Shown here: positions 24,980 to 33,140 of the stretch, piece by piece | How the letters are laid out: each line of letters begins with the position of its first letter | Numbering within the stretch: the stretch's first letter is position 1 | Source: JBEKTY01 sp049515555 | GTDB taxonomy: Bacteria; Planctomycetota; Planctomycetia; Pirellulales; Thermoguttaceae | Direction: 5' to 3' | Length of the DNA: 54,125 bases | NCBI GenBank assembly: GCA_049515555.1 | Contig: JBEKTY010000036.1 | Coordinates: forward strand, 1-54,125 | Program-made: the position numbers and the translations under genes | The notes under the pieces: model-generated | The model's input: the letters and a program-made list of their open reading frames with translations, nothing else | Databases searched by the model: none | What the model was told of the DNA's origin: nothing

Positions 24980-27106
24980 ATGACCACCCAGCCCATCGAA
25001 CAACTCGCCATCAATACCATCCGCACCCTGGCCATGGATGCCGTTCAGGCGGCCGGCAGCGGGCATCCCGGTACGCCCATGGCCCTTGCGCCGGCGGCCT
25101 ACGTCCTGTTCAACGAGGTCCTGCGTTTCGATCCGCAGCAGGCCCACTGGCCCAATCGCGACCGGTTCGTGCTGTCGTGCGGGCACGCCTCGATGCTGTT
25201 GTACTCGATGCTGCACCTGTGCGGCGTGAAGCAGGCCGACGGGGGGCCTGTGCCAAATCTTGTGTCAGTCGGCGAGCCTGAAGGGGACAGTCGCATTTTT
25301 GCGGCATCCATGCCACAAAAATCGGGACAGTCCCCCGACGAGCCGGCGGTGTCGCTGGACGACATCCGCCGTTTCCGCCAGCTCGGCAGCCGCTGCCCGG
25401 GCCATCCCGAGCACGGCCACACCACGGGCGTCGAGACGACGACCGGGCCCTTGGGCCAGGGCATCGGCAACAGCGTGGGCATGGCGCTGGCCGCCCGCTG
25501 GCTGGCCAGCCGCTACAACCGCCCGGGCTTCGATCTGTTCGACTACGACGTTTACGCCTTCTGCAGCGACGGCGACCTGATGGAGGGCCTGGGGTCCGAG
25601 GCGGCCTCGATCGCCGGCCACCTCAAGCTCTCGAACCTCTGCTGGCTGTACGACGACAACGGGATCACGATCGAGGGCCGCACGTCGCTGGCCTTCAGCG
25701 AAGACGTGGGCGGGCGGTTCGCCGCTTATGGCTGGAACGTGCTGCGGGTCGAGGACGTCAACGACCTGGCCGCGCTGCGGGCCGCTCTGGCGGCCTTCCG
25801 CCGGGCGGCCGATCGGCCCACGCTGGTCATCGTGCGGAGCGTGATCGCCTGGGGCGCGCCGAACAAGCATAACACGCACGGGGCCCACGGCGCGCCGCTG
25901 GGGGTTGAGGAGGTCCGCCTGACCAAGGCCGCCTACGGCTGGCCGGAGGATGCGCAGTTTCTGGTGCCCGACGGCGTGCGAGCCCACTTCGACGACCACC
26001 TGGGCCAGCGTGGCCGGCGGCTCCGCCAGGCCTGGGAGGCCACGTTCGAGCGGTACAAGGCACAATACCCCGATTTGGCCGGCGAACTGGAGATCATGCG
26101 CCGCCGCGAGCTGCCCGCCGACTGGGACGCCCTGGTGGCGCCCTTCCCCGCCGACGCTAAGGGCCTGGCCAGCCGGGCCTCCTCGAGCAAGGTGCTCAAC
26201 CAACTCGGCCAGCGTGTGCCCTGGCTGATGGGCGGATCGGCCGATCTGGCCCCCTCGACCCTCACGCTAATTGACAAGGCGGGCGATTTCGAGGCCGGCG
26301 ATTACGCCGGCCGCAATCTGCACTTCGGCATCCGCGAGCACGCCATGGGGGCCATCTGCAACGGCATGGCCCTGTGCGGTCTGCGCTCTTATGGGGCCAC
26401 CTTCTTCGTCTTCGCCGATTACATGCGGCCGGCCATCCGCATGGCCGCCATCATGGGCCTGCCCGTGCTGCTGGTCTTCACCCACGACTCGATCGGCGTG
26501 GGCGAGGACGGGCCGACGCATCAGCCCATCGAGCACCTGGCGTCATTGCGGGCCATTCCAAACCTCGTGGTCATCCGCCCCGGCGACGCCAACGAGGTGG
26601 CCGCGGCCTATCGCGTGGCATTGCAAGAAAAGCACCGGCCGGTGGCACTGGTCCTTACGCGGCAGAACATCCCCACCCTGGACCGCACGAAGTGCGCCCC
26701 CGCCGCCGGCACGCACCAGGGCGGCTACATACTGGCCGACGCCCCCGACGGCCGTCCGGAGCTGATCCTCATCGGCACCGGCAGCGAGCTGTCGCTGTGT
26801 GTCGGGGCACATGCCAGGCTCGCCGCCGAAGGCGTAAGAGCCCGCGTGGTCAGCCTGCCGAGTTGGGAACTGTTCGACGAGCAGCCGCCGGAGTACCGCA
26901 ATGCCGTGCTGCCGCCGGGGGTCACGCGGCGGCTGGCCGTCGAGCTGGGCATCGAGCAGGGTTGGTGCAAGTATCTCGGTCCCGGCGGCCGCTTCCTGGG
27001 CATGCGCAGTTTCGGCGAATCGGCGCCCGTCGGCGTGCTGCTGAAGCACTACGGCTTCACCGTCGACAACGTCGTGGCCGCGGCCAAGGAACTGCTGGGG
27101 CAGTAA
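24980..27106 (+). CDS. tkt: transketolase
   Basis: 708 residues from the ATG at 24980. It transfers two-carbon units between sugar phosphates in the pentose phosphate pathway, using thiamine diphosphate and a divalent metal. Seen: GSGHPGTPMALAP, GHTTGVETTTGPLGQGIGNSVG, CSDGDLMEGLGSEA with DDNGITIEG (ThDP and metal site), GGSADLAPSTLT, NLHFGIREHAMGAI, FTHDSIGVGEDGPTHQPIE and RQNIPTLDR. Between the LHLCG segment and VSLDDIRRFRQ, residues 101-119 come from a GAAGGGGACAGTC palindromic element inserted in frame; ordinary transketolases have a short loop there. An NHL-thioredoxin gene begins 7 nt downstream, so the two are probably cotranscribed. Confidence 0.95.
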   Translation: MTTQPIEQLAINTIRTLAMDAVQAAGSGHPGTPMALAPAAYVLFNEVLRFDPQQAHWPNRDRFVLSCGHASMLLYSMLHLCGVKQADGGPVPNLVSVGEPEGDSRIFAASMPQKSGQSPDEPAVSLDDIRRFRQLGSRCPGHPEHGHTTGVETTTGPLGQGIGNSVGMALAARWLASRYNRPGFDLFDYDVYAFCSDGDLMEGLGSEAASIAGHLKLSNLCWLYDDNGITIEGRTSLAFSEDVGGRFAAYGWNVLRVEDVNDLAALRAALAAFRRAADRPTLVIVRSVIAWGAPNKHNTHGAHGAPLGVEEVRLTKAAYGWPEDAQFLVPDGVRAHFDDHLGQRGRRLRQAWEATFERYKAQYPDLAGELEIMRRRELPADWDALVAPFPADAKGLASRASSSKVLNQLGQRVPWLMGGSADLAPSTLTLIDKAGDFEAGDYAGRNLHFGIREHAMGAICNGMALCGLRSYGATFFVFADYMRPAIRMAAIMGLPVLLVFTHDSIGVGEDGPTHQPIEHLASLRAIPNLVVIRPGDANEVAAAYRVALQEKHRPVALVLTRQNIPTLDRTKCAPAAGTHQGGYILADAPDGRPELILIGTGSELSLCVGAHARLAAEGVRARVVSLPSWELFDEQPPEYRNAVLPPGVTRRLAVELGIEQGWCKYLGPGGRFLGMRSFGESAPVGVLLKHYGFTVDNVVAAAKELLGQ
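25280..25335. repeat. 56-nt palindromic element inside tkt
   Basis: Begins GAAGGGGACAGTCGC and ends CGGGACAGTCCCC; the arms continue inward as GCATTTTTG/CAAAAAT, with GGCATCCATGCC in the middle. It is the same family as 1203-1246 and 34129-34172 but has a longer core. It is translated as EGDSRIFAASMPQKSGQSP without breaking the frame. Confidence 0.85.
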
Positions 27107-27113
27107 GCGACCC

Positions 27114-29150
27114 ATGCGACCAGTGCCCTTTCGATGCTTTGTGTGGGCCGCGGCGGCTCTGGTCGCCGTGGCGATAGTCGGTCCGCGGGCCGAGGGGAAA
27201 GACATGTCCGAGCCTCCTTTTTCCCGCCGGCAGAAGGTGCCCCCGCTTCCGCAAGGGCTCACGTGGCTCAACACGGCCGGCCCCCTGGAGCTTCAGGAGC
27301 TGCGCGGCAAGTTCGTGCTCCTGGATTTCTGGACCTACTGCTGCATCAACTGCATGCACATCCTGCCCGAGCTCGACCGGCTGGAGCACGCCTATCCGCG
27401 GAACCTCGTGGTGATCGGGGTGCATTCAGCCAAGTTCAGCGCCGAGCAAGAGTCGGCCAACATTGCCGCGGCGATCCGCCGCTACCGGATCGAGCATCCG
27501 GTGATCAACGATGCCAACCACGAGGTGTGGGAGCAGTTCGGCGTAACGGCCTGGCCCACGGTCCTGCTCATCGACCCGGAAGGCTACGCGGTGTGGGGCA
27601 CCTCCGGCGAGATCACGTTCGAGCAGGTGGACCGGGTGCTGCGGGCGGCGCTGCCGTATTATCGGAAGAAGGGGCTGCTGGAGGAGACGCCGCTACGGTT
27701 CGACGCGGGCCGGCCCGCCGCGGCACCGACGCCCTTGCGCTTCCCCGGCAAGATCCTGGCCGACGGCCCGGGCGGCCGGCTGTTCATCGCCGATAGCGGC
27801 CATAACCGCATCGTCGTGACCCGGCTGGACGGCACGCTGGTCGAGGTGATCGGCTCGGGCGTGCCGGGCCTGGCCGACGGCGATTTCGCCACGGCCCAAT
27901 TCTGCCAGCCGCAGGGCATGGCCCTGGGCGGCAGCCGCCTGTACGTGGCCGATACCGAGAACCACGCCATCCGCTGCGCAGAGCTGGACTCGCACCGCGT
28001 GACGACCGTAGCCGGGCTGGGCCGGCAGGCCCGCGAGCCCGCCGCGCCCGGCCTCCACGCCGACCCCCGCAAGACCGCCCTGAGCAGCCCGTGGGACCTG
28101 TGCATTCACGGCCAGGACCTGTTTGTGGCCATGGCCGGCTGCCATCAGATTTGGAAGATGCGGCTGGACGGCACGGCCATCGGGCCGTACGCCGGCAACG
28201 GGCGGGAGGACATTGTGGACGGCCCGCGGCTGCCGCGGCATCCCTACGAGCCGGACTTCGCCTCCTTCGCGCAGCCCAGCGGCCTGGCCGCCGACGGCGC
28301 CTGGCTGTACGTGGCCGACAGCGAGGGCAGCTCGATCCGGGCGGTCCCCTTCGATCCCCGGGGTGAAGTGCGCACCGTAGTGGGCACCGCCCGGCTGAGC
28401 GTCGCCCGGCTGTTCACCTTCGGCGACGTGGATGGGCCGGCCCGCCAGGTCCGCCTTCAGCATCCGCTCGGGCTGGCCTATGCCGACGGCCGCCTGTACC
28501 TGGCCGACACGTATAACCACAAGATCAAGGTCGTCGATCCGGCCGACGGTGCGACGCGGACCCTGGCCGGCAGCGGGAAAGCGGGCGACGGCGACCGTCC
28601 GCCCGAATTCCGCGAGCCCGCCGGGTTGGCCGTGGCCGGCGGCAAGCTGTTCGTGGCCGATACGAACAATCACCTCGTGCGGGTCGTCGATCTGGCGAGC
28701 CGCGCGGTCTCAAAATTGCCGCTTGCCGGCCTGCGGCCGCCCGAGCCGCACCCGCCGTCGGCCAAGCTTCCGGCCTGGGCGGTCGAGCAGCGGCTGGCGC
28801 CGACCGCCGTCCGCCCCATCGAGGGCGCGATTCGCCTCCGCGTCGAGCTGGAGCTGCCACCCGGGTACAAGATCAATCCGTCGGCGCCGATGGCCTATCG
28901 CATCGAGCCGGCCGGAGCGGCGGCGTCTCTTGCGGCCCGGCTGGAAACGCCCGCGGCTTCCTTCGAGATCCGCCTGCCGGCCGAGGCCAGCCGCGGCGGC
29001 GGCACATTCCGCGTCGTACTGGATTACTATTATTGCCGCGAGGGGGCCGAGGGACTGTGCAAGATGGGCTGCGTCGCCTGGACCGTGCCGGTCGAGGTCT
29101 CCGGCCGGTCCGACCGCACGGCCATTACGCTGCGGCACCGGGTGGAGTGA
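27114..29150 (+). CDS. exported thioredoxin-NHL repeat protein (NHLRC2-like)
   Basis: 678 residues. A signal peptide covers residues 1-28. Residues 45-195 form a thioredoxin domain with an intact redox motif C77-I-N-C80 in FWTYCCINCMHILPEL. Residues 205-560 form an NHL beta-propeller with repeated LYVADTENHAIR, LYVADSEGSS, LYLADTYNHKIKV and LFVADTNNHLVRV blades. A C-terminal beta domain of about 110 residues with YYYCREGAEGLCKMGC follows. The order matches the NHLRC2 family. A disulfide-reducing or scaffold role in the periplasm is plausible; the partner is unknown. It follows tkt by 7 nt, with the Shine-Dalgarno sequence inside tkt. Confidence 0.88.
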   Translation: MRPVPFRCFVWAAAALVAVAIVGPRAEGKDMSEPPFSRRQKVPPLPQGLTWLNTAGPLELQELRGKFVLLDFWTYCCINCMHILPELDRLEHAYPRNLVVIGVHSAKFSAEQESANIAAAIRRYRIEHPVINDANHEVWEQFGVTAWPTVLLIDPEGYAVWGTSGEITFEQVDRVLRAALPYYRKKGLLEETPLRFDAGRPAAAPTPLRFPGKILADGPGGRLFIADSGHNRIVVTRLDGTLVEVIGSGVPGLADGDFATAQFCQPQGMALGGSRLYVADTENHAIRCAELDSHRVTTVAGLGRQAREPAAPGLHADPRKTALSSPWDLCIHGQDLFVAMAGCHQIWKMRLDGTAIGPYAGNGREDIVDGPRLPRHPYEPDFASFAQPSGLAADGAWLYVADSEGSSIRAVPFDPRGEVRTVVGTARLSVARLFTFGDVDGPARQVRLQHPLGLAYADGRLYLADTYNHKIKVVDPADGATRTLAGSGKAGDGDRPPEFREPAGLAVAGGKLFVADTNNHLVRVVDLASRAVSKLPLAGLRPPEPHPPSAKLPAWAVEQRLAPTAVRPIEGAIRLRVELELPPGYKINPSAPMAYRIEPAGAAASLAARLETPAASFEIRLPAEASRGGGTFRVVLDYYYCREGAEGLCKMGCVAWTVPVEVSGRSDRTAITLRHRVE

Positions 29151-29166
29151 GCTTTCCGCGGAAAAG

Positions 29167-29252
29167 TAAGGCGGGTCGATCGCAGAAAAGCCCCACCAAG
29201 AACGATTTTGCCAATTCCTGATGGGGCTCGCTCGGGCTCGACCCATCCTAAA
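29167..29252. repeat. two GGTGGGGCTCG-family repeats
   Basis: A diverged copy (GGCGGGTCGATCGCAGAAAAGCCCC, 29167-29201) and a better one (TGGGGCTCGCTCGGGCTCGACCC, 29221-29252) stand inverted to each other between convergent genes. Confidence 0.65.
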
Positions 29253-29280
29253 AACTAGGGCGGTGGAGCAATCGCTGCAC

Positions 29281-30120
29281 TTACAGCGGGCGGCCTCCCG
29301 TGTCCGCGCGTGGGTCGGCAGCCGTGAAGATCTGCATGAAGCCCCAGTCGACGGTATTGGTCTTATGCACGGTCACGGTGCGGTAGAACCGCCGCAGGTA
29401 GTCCAGGAGTTCGCCGGCCTTCCAACTGTGACCGTTCGTTTCGAATCCATAAAAGTGGCGGCCGTCGTGGATCTCGCCGGTTATCAGGCCGATCTTCCGG
29501 TAGTCTTCCTCGTCGAGGCTGAAGAGGATTTTGTATTCCGACGCCTCGCAGTCGATTTTGAGAACGTCTACGCGGTCTACCGCGGCGATGAGGTCCTTCG
29601 ACGCTATCGTGGGCACCGCGGTCCCGTCGGCCTCGGCAGATACGTCCGACGGATAGGCGATGCACACTCCGCCGGTATTCGTATCCGCCTCGCTGAAGGA
29701 GATAGATCGCACAAACCCGTCGTTTCGGTCTCCCACGACACGGTTGAAGACGCACACCCGCCGCTCCAGGCCGTTCAGGAAGATGTTCACCTGGATCATG
29801 CGGCAGTTCTCCGGCACGTATTCGTAGAGGTGGGCCTCCAACTCGGGCAGGAGGCTTGCCAGGATCACGCTGAAGCCGCCGATGTGGCCGCCGATATCCA
29901 CGACCGTGGCCCGCCGGCCCGCGAGCGAACGAACCAGCGATGCGATGCCGTACTCCTCATAGATGTTGGCAAAGATGGCTTCGTCCATGGTGCCCGCCCG
30001 GAACACCGCCTGGACCGGCGTACTTCCATAACGGTACTCCTTGAGGCGGAACTTTCCTTTGGCATGGCAAATGCCCTTCTTGGGACGGCCTCCCAGGCGT
30101 CGAAAGATCCGTTCGATCAT
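29281..30120 (-). CDS. FkbM-family methyltransferase
   Basis: About 279 residues from the ATG at 30120; a GTG three codons upstream is an alternative and neither has a strong Shine-Dalgarno sequence. The SAM-binding motif I is TVVDIGGHIGGFSVILA, the acidic loop follows at LYEYVPENC and LKIDCEASEYKILFSL is the family's typical motif IV-like segment. FkbM proteins O-methylate polyketides, glycans or lipids; neighbours give no substrate. Codon use looks slightly less GC-biased than the surrounding genes. Confidence 0.85.
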   Translation of the reverse strand: MIERIFRRLGGRPKKGICHAKGKFRLKEYRYGSTPVQAVFRAGTMDEAIFANIYEEYGIASLVRSLAGRRATVVDIGGHIGGFSVILASLLPELEAHLYEYVPENCRMIQVNIFLNGLERRVCVFNRVVGDRNDGFVRSISFSEADTNTGGVCIAYPSDVSAEADGTAVPTIASKDLIAAVDRVDVLKIDCEASEYKILFSLDEEDYRKIGLITGEIHDGRHFYGFETNGHSWKAGELLDYLRRFYRTVTVHKTNTVDWGFMQIFTAADPRADTGGRPL

Positions 30121-30204
30121 TCGTTTCACGGTTCGGTTTCTCAGTTAATCGATTTGGCAGAGGCGATGTCACCAGGCACAAACGTGCCATCTACCAACTA
30201 CCAG

Positions 30205-31287
30205 CTATGAACTGCGCTTTCGGGCCTTGAGCGGCGGGTCGGCGGCCAGGGGCAGGCCCACGGCCCGGCCGCTCTCGGCGGCCTTGTAGATGGCCAGGAT
30301 GATCTCGACCGCCCGGCGGCCTTCCAGGCCGTCGACCAGGGGCGGGCGGCCGCTGCGGATGGCCGCCAGCACGTCCCGGAACTGGCGGCAGTGGCCGTGG
30401 TGGCCGATGGCCGCCGGGTCGGCCGCCCCGCCGCCGGTGCTCTTCCGCTGGGCCATCGCCGCCAGGATCGCCGCGTCGGCGGCCCTCTTACGGGCGAAGT
30501 CCCACTTCACGATGTCCTCCTCCTCGAGCATGGCCGAGCCTTCCGTGCCGTGGATCTCGATCCGCTTCAGGTAGCCGGGGTAGACGGCCGTGCTGGCCTC
30601 GATCACGCCCAGCGCCCCGTTGGCGAATGCCACCGTGGCCAGGGCCACGTCCTCGACGGCGATCCGCTGATGGGCCAGCAGGGCCGTGCAGGCGCGGACC
30701 TCGACCACCGGGCCCATCAGCCAGGTGAGCAGATCCACGCTGTGGATGGCCTGGTTCATCAGGGCGCCGCCGCCGTCGAGCCGCCAACTGCCGCGCCAGG
30801 CGCCGCTGTCGTAGTAGGCCTGGCTGCGGTACCACTTGACGTAGGCGTCGCCGAGGGTGAGCCGTCCGAAGCGGCCCGCCTGGACCGCCCGCTTCAGCTC
30901 CCGGCTGGAATCGTGGAACCGCGAAGGGAAGATCGTGGCCAGTGTCACACCCGCCTTTCGGCACTCGTCGATGATCCGGTCGCAGCGGCGGAGCGTGATC
31001 TCCAGGGGTTTTTCCACGATGACGTGTTTGCCGGCCCGGGCCGCGGCCACGGCCGGCTCCAGATGTGCGCCGCTGGGCGTGCCGATCGTCACCACCTCCA
31101 CCGCCCGATCGGCCAGCATAGCCTCCAGCTCGTGATACGCCCGGCAGCCGGTGGACTCGGCCAGCCGGTCGGCCGCGGCGGGCACGGCGTCGTAGCAGGC
31201 CACCAGCTTCGCCCCGCGGATGTCGGCGATCGCCCGCGCATGGAACTTGGCGATCATCCCGCAGCCAATAATGCTAAAACCCGTCAT
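30205..31287 (-). CDS. Gfo/Idh/MocA family oxidoreductase
   Basis: About 360 residues from the ATG at 31287, with a G-rich Shine-Dalgarno sequence upstream. N-terminal Rossmann fold IIGCGMIAKFHARAI, then GTPSGAHLEPAV and the family catalytic EKPLEITL (Glu-Lys-Pro). The C-terminal GFO_IDH_MocA sheet domain includes GGGALMNQAIHSVDLLTWLMG, with the conserved His of the active site. No twin-arginine leader, so it is cytoplasmic, unlike the other two family members in this window. It would oxidise or reduce a sugar or cyclitol with NAD(P). It lies in line with the CPBP and pgsA genes, 82 nt apart. Confidence 0.92.
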   Translation of the reverse strand: MTGFSIIGCGMIAKFHARAIADIRGAKLVACYDAVPAAADRLAESTGCRAYHELEAMLADRAVEVVTIGTPSGAHLEPAVAAARAGKHVIVEKPLEITLRRCDRIIDECRKAGVTLATIFPSRFHDSSRELKRAVQAGRFGRLTLGDAYVKWYRSQAYYDSGAWRGSWRLDGGGALMNQAIHSVDLLTWLMGPVVEVRACTALLAHQRIAVEDVALATVAFANGALGVIEASTAVYPGYLKRIEIHGTEGSAMLEEEDIVKWDFARKRAADAAILAAMAQRKSTGGGAADPAAIGHHGHCRQFRDVLAAIRSGRPPLVDGLEGRRAVEIILAIYKAAESGRAVGLPLAADPPLKARKRSS

Positions 31288-31369
31288 GCCAGCCCCCCGC
31301 AACGGAGTGAATCGGTGCTCGATGAGAAACAGGGCTTATCGTACCTTGGGTCTTGACGTTTGCCCAGCG

Positions 31370-32293
31370 CTACTGCATCCCCGCCCACAGCATGGTCAGG
31401 CTGATAAAATTCAACGCGGCGTGCAGCACCAGCGAGGGCGTAATGCGGTGCGTGCGGTAATAGAGCGTGCCCAGGCCCAGGGCAAAGAAGAACAACGGCA
31501 CGGGATCGGGGGCCAGCCGGACCGGCAGCCAGTTGGAGAGGCAAACCTGGAGCAGGTAAGTCGGCGCGGCCAGGGCCAGAAAGGCCAGCAGGCCCAGGCG
31601 GGCATCGCCGGGCAGTGACTCCCACTGCCAGCCCAGGTCGGCGGCGTTGGCCCCGGCGTGCCAGCGGAGCAGGCCCAGGGCAAAGGCCACCGTGACCAGG
31701 CCGGCCACGGCCTGGCCGATGAAGATCGCCGCCAGATACTGGGCCCGATACTGCGGCCCCGCGGTGCGATAGTGCATCCAGGCGAACAGCAATGCGACCA
31801 GCGTTACCGGCACGACCGCCCGCGGGCCCAGCCGGCGCAAGGCCGGCAGCTTCCGGCGGCACCGCCCCCAGGCGGCCTCCAGCCATCCTTGCAGCAGAAG
31901 GCGAAACAGGAACTCCTCGACCAGCGGCGCCACGACCACCGCCGCCAGGAAGGCCACCGGCAACATCCAGCCGCTGCCGTCCTTGGCCAAGCGGGCAATG
32001 GGATGATCCGTACCGGCCGGCTCCACGTTGGCAAGCTCGCGGGCCACCTCCGGCCCGAGCAGTAAGCGGACAATCGACACAGCGGCGGGAAGGGTTAGGA
32101 CGTAGGCCAGCATCACCGCCAAGACGTGCCCGCCGCGCCAGGGGACCGGCCGCCGCGGCGTGTAGGGCAGCACCGCCATCCCGCTCCGCCAGCGTGCCGC
32201 GACCGTGCTCCACACCCACCCGCTGGCCAGCAGGGCCGTCAGGATCGCCGGCACCAGCCAGCCGGGGAGCGTCATGTCGGCCGGAGGATTCAT
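31370..32293 (-). CDS. CPBP family intramembrane metalloprotease
   Basis: 307 residues, mostly hydrophobic, with about eight transmembrane helices. The CPBP (Rce1/Abi) motifs are EE126-127 in VVAPLVEEFLFRLLLQG with Arg131, FAWMHY and HAALNFISL. Such proteins cleave membrane or prenylated peptides. The ATG at 32293 overlaps the pgsA stop as ATGA, so translation is probably coupled. A longer open frame overlapping pgsA was not used. Substrate unknown. Confidence 0.9.
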   Translation of the reverse strand: MNPPADMTLPGWLVPAILTALLASGWVWSTVAARWRSGMAVLPYTPRRPVPWRGGHVLAVMLAYVLTLPAAVSIVRLLLGPEVARELANVEPAGTDHPIARLAKDGSGWMLPVAFLAAVVVAPLVEEFLFRLLLQGWLEAAWGRCRRKLPALRRLGPRAVVPVTLVALLFAWMHYRTAGPQYRAQYLAAIFIGQAVAGLVTVAFALGLLRWHAGANAADLGWQWESLPGDARLGLLAFLALAAPTYLLQVCLSNWLPVRLAPDPVPLFFFALGLGTLYYRTHRITPSLVLHAALNFISLTMLWAGMQ

Positions 32294-32922
32294 GCCGAAT
32301 CGTCGTCCTCGTGCCCCTGCCGGAGCAATCGCACGGCGGCCAGCACGTACACCACGCCGGAATAGACCGTCAGGACGACGGCCGACCAGGTGGCCAGCAC
32401 CATGATCCACCAGACCCAAGCCGGGGCGTCGGGCCGCGCCGTGCCCGCCAGCGGCGGATAGTGCAGGAACACCATGCACGCGCCGGCGGCTACGCACTGC
32501 AAGACCATCTTCAGTTTCCCCGACATCTTGGCCGAGAAATCCGACCCCCGCTCCTCGATGAAGCTCCGCAGGGCCGTCACCAGCAATTCGCGGCCCACGA
32601 TCACCACCACCATCCACGCCTTCAGTCCCAAAGGCTCGGCCAGCATCCCCGGCACCGCTTGCAGGAAAATGAACGTGCCGCAGACGATCACCTTATCGGC
32701 AAAGGGATCGAGGATGCGGCCCAACGTGGTCACCTGCCCGTATTTCCGCGCGTAGTAACCGTCCAGCCAATCCGTCCCGGCCGCAATGACGAACAGCCAC
32801 AGGCTGCTCATATAGCACTTCCCGGCGATCAAGCCAAACAGGACCACCGACAGCAGCAACCGCAGACTGGTCAACTGATTCGGCAGGTTAAACAACTTTT
32901 TGAGTCGGTGGTGGGGGGGCAT
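32290..32922 (-). CDS. pgsA: CDP-diacylglycerol-glycerol-3-phosphate 3-phosphatidyltransferase
   Basis: 210 residues with the complete CDP-alcohol phosphatidyltransferase motif D54-G-x2-A58-R59-x8-G68-x3-D72-x3-D76 (DGYYARKYGQVTTLGRILDP). Membrane helices follow, and the sequence begins with the family's NLPNQLTSLRLLLS. It makes phosphatidylglycerophosphate from CDP-diacylglycerol and glycerol 3-phosphate, the first step to phosphatidylglycerol and cardiolipin, in the inner membrane. It is coupled to the CPBP gene. The upstream gap to rimO is filled by a simple-sequence array. Confidence 0.92.
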   Translation of the reverse strand: MPPHHRLKKLFNLPNQLTSLRLLLSVVLFGLIAGKCYMSSLWLFVIAAGTDWLDGYYARKYGQVTTLGRILDPFADKVIVCGTFIFLQAVPGMLAEPLGLKAWMVVVIVGRELLVTALRSFIEERGSDFSAKMSGKLKMVLQCVAAGACMVFLHYPPLAGTARPDAPAWVWWIMVLATWSAVVLTVYSGVVYVLAAVRLLRQGHEDDDSA

Positions 32923-32937
32923 GGGGGATGGGTAGGA

Positions 32938-33075
32938 GTTAGAAGTTAGGAGTCAGAAGTCAGGAGCCAGAAGTCAGGAGTCAGAAGTCAGGAGTCAGAA
33001 GTCAGGAGTCAGAAGTCAGGAGTCAGAAGTCAGAAGTCAGGAGTCAGGAGTCAGGAGTCACGCGCCGGAAGTTCG
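32938..33075. repeat. AGTCAGGAGTCAGAAGTC simple-sequence array
   Basis: About 140 nt of irregular tandem 7-nt units (AGTCAGA, AGTCAGG), with partly inverted copies (TTCTGACTCCTGGCTCCTGAC, about 33108-33140) at the 3' end of rimO. The rimO stop TAG lies in this repetitive sequence. Confidence 0.9.
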
Positions 33076-33140
33076 GAGCCAGGAATCAGGGGTCCGGAGT
33101 TGATTCTAACTTCTGACTCCTGGCTCCTGACTTCTGCCTC

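Noticed and set aside
32938..33075. CRISPR-like array
   Set aside because: Same reason: short units repeat without unique spacers.
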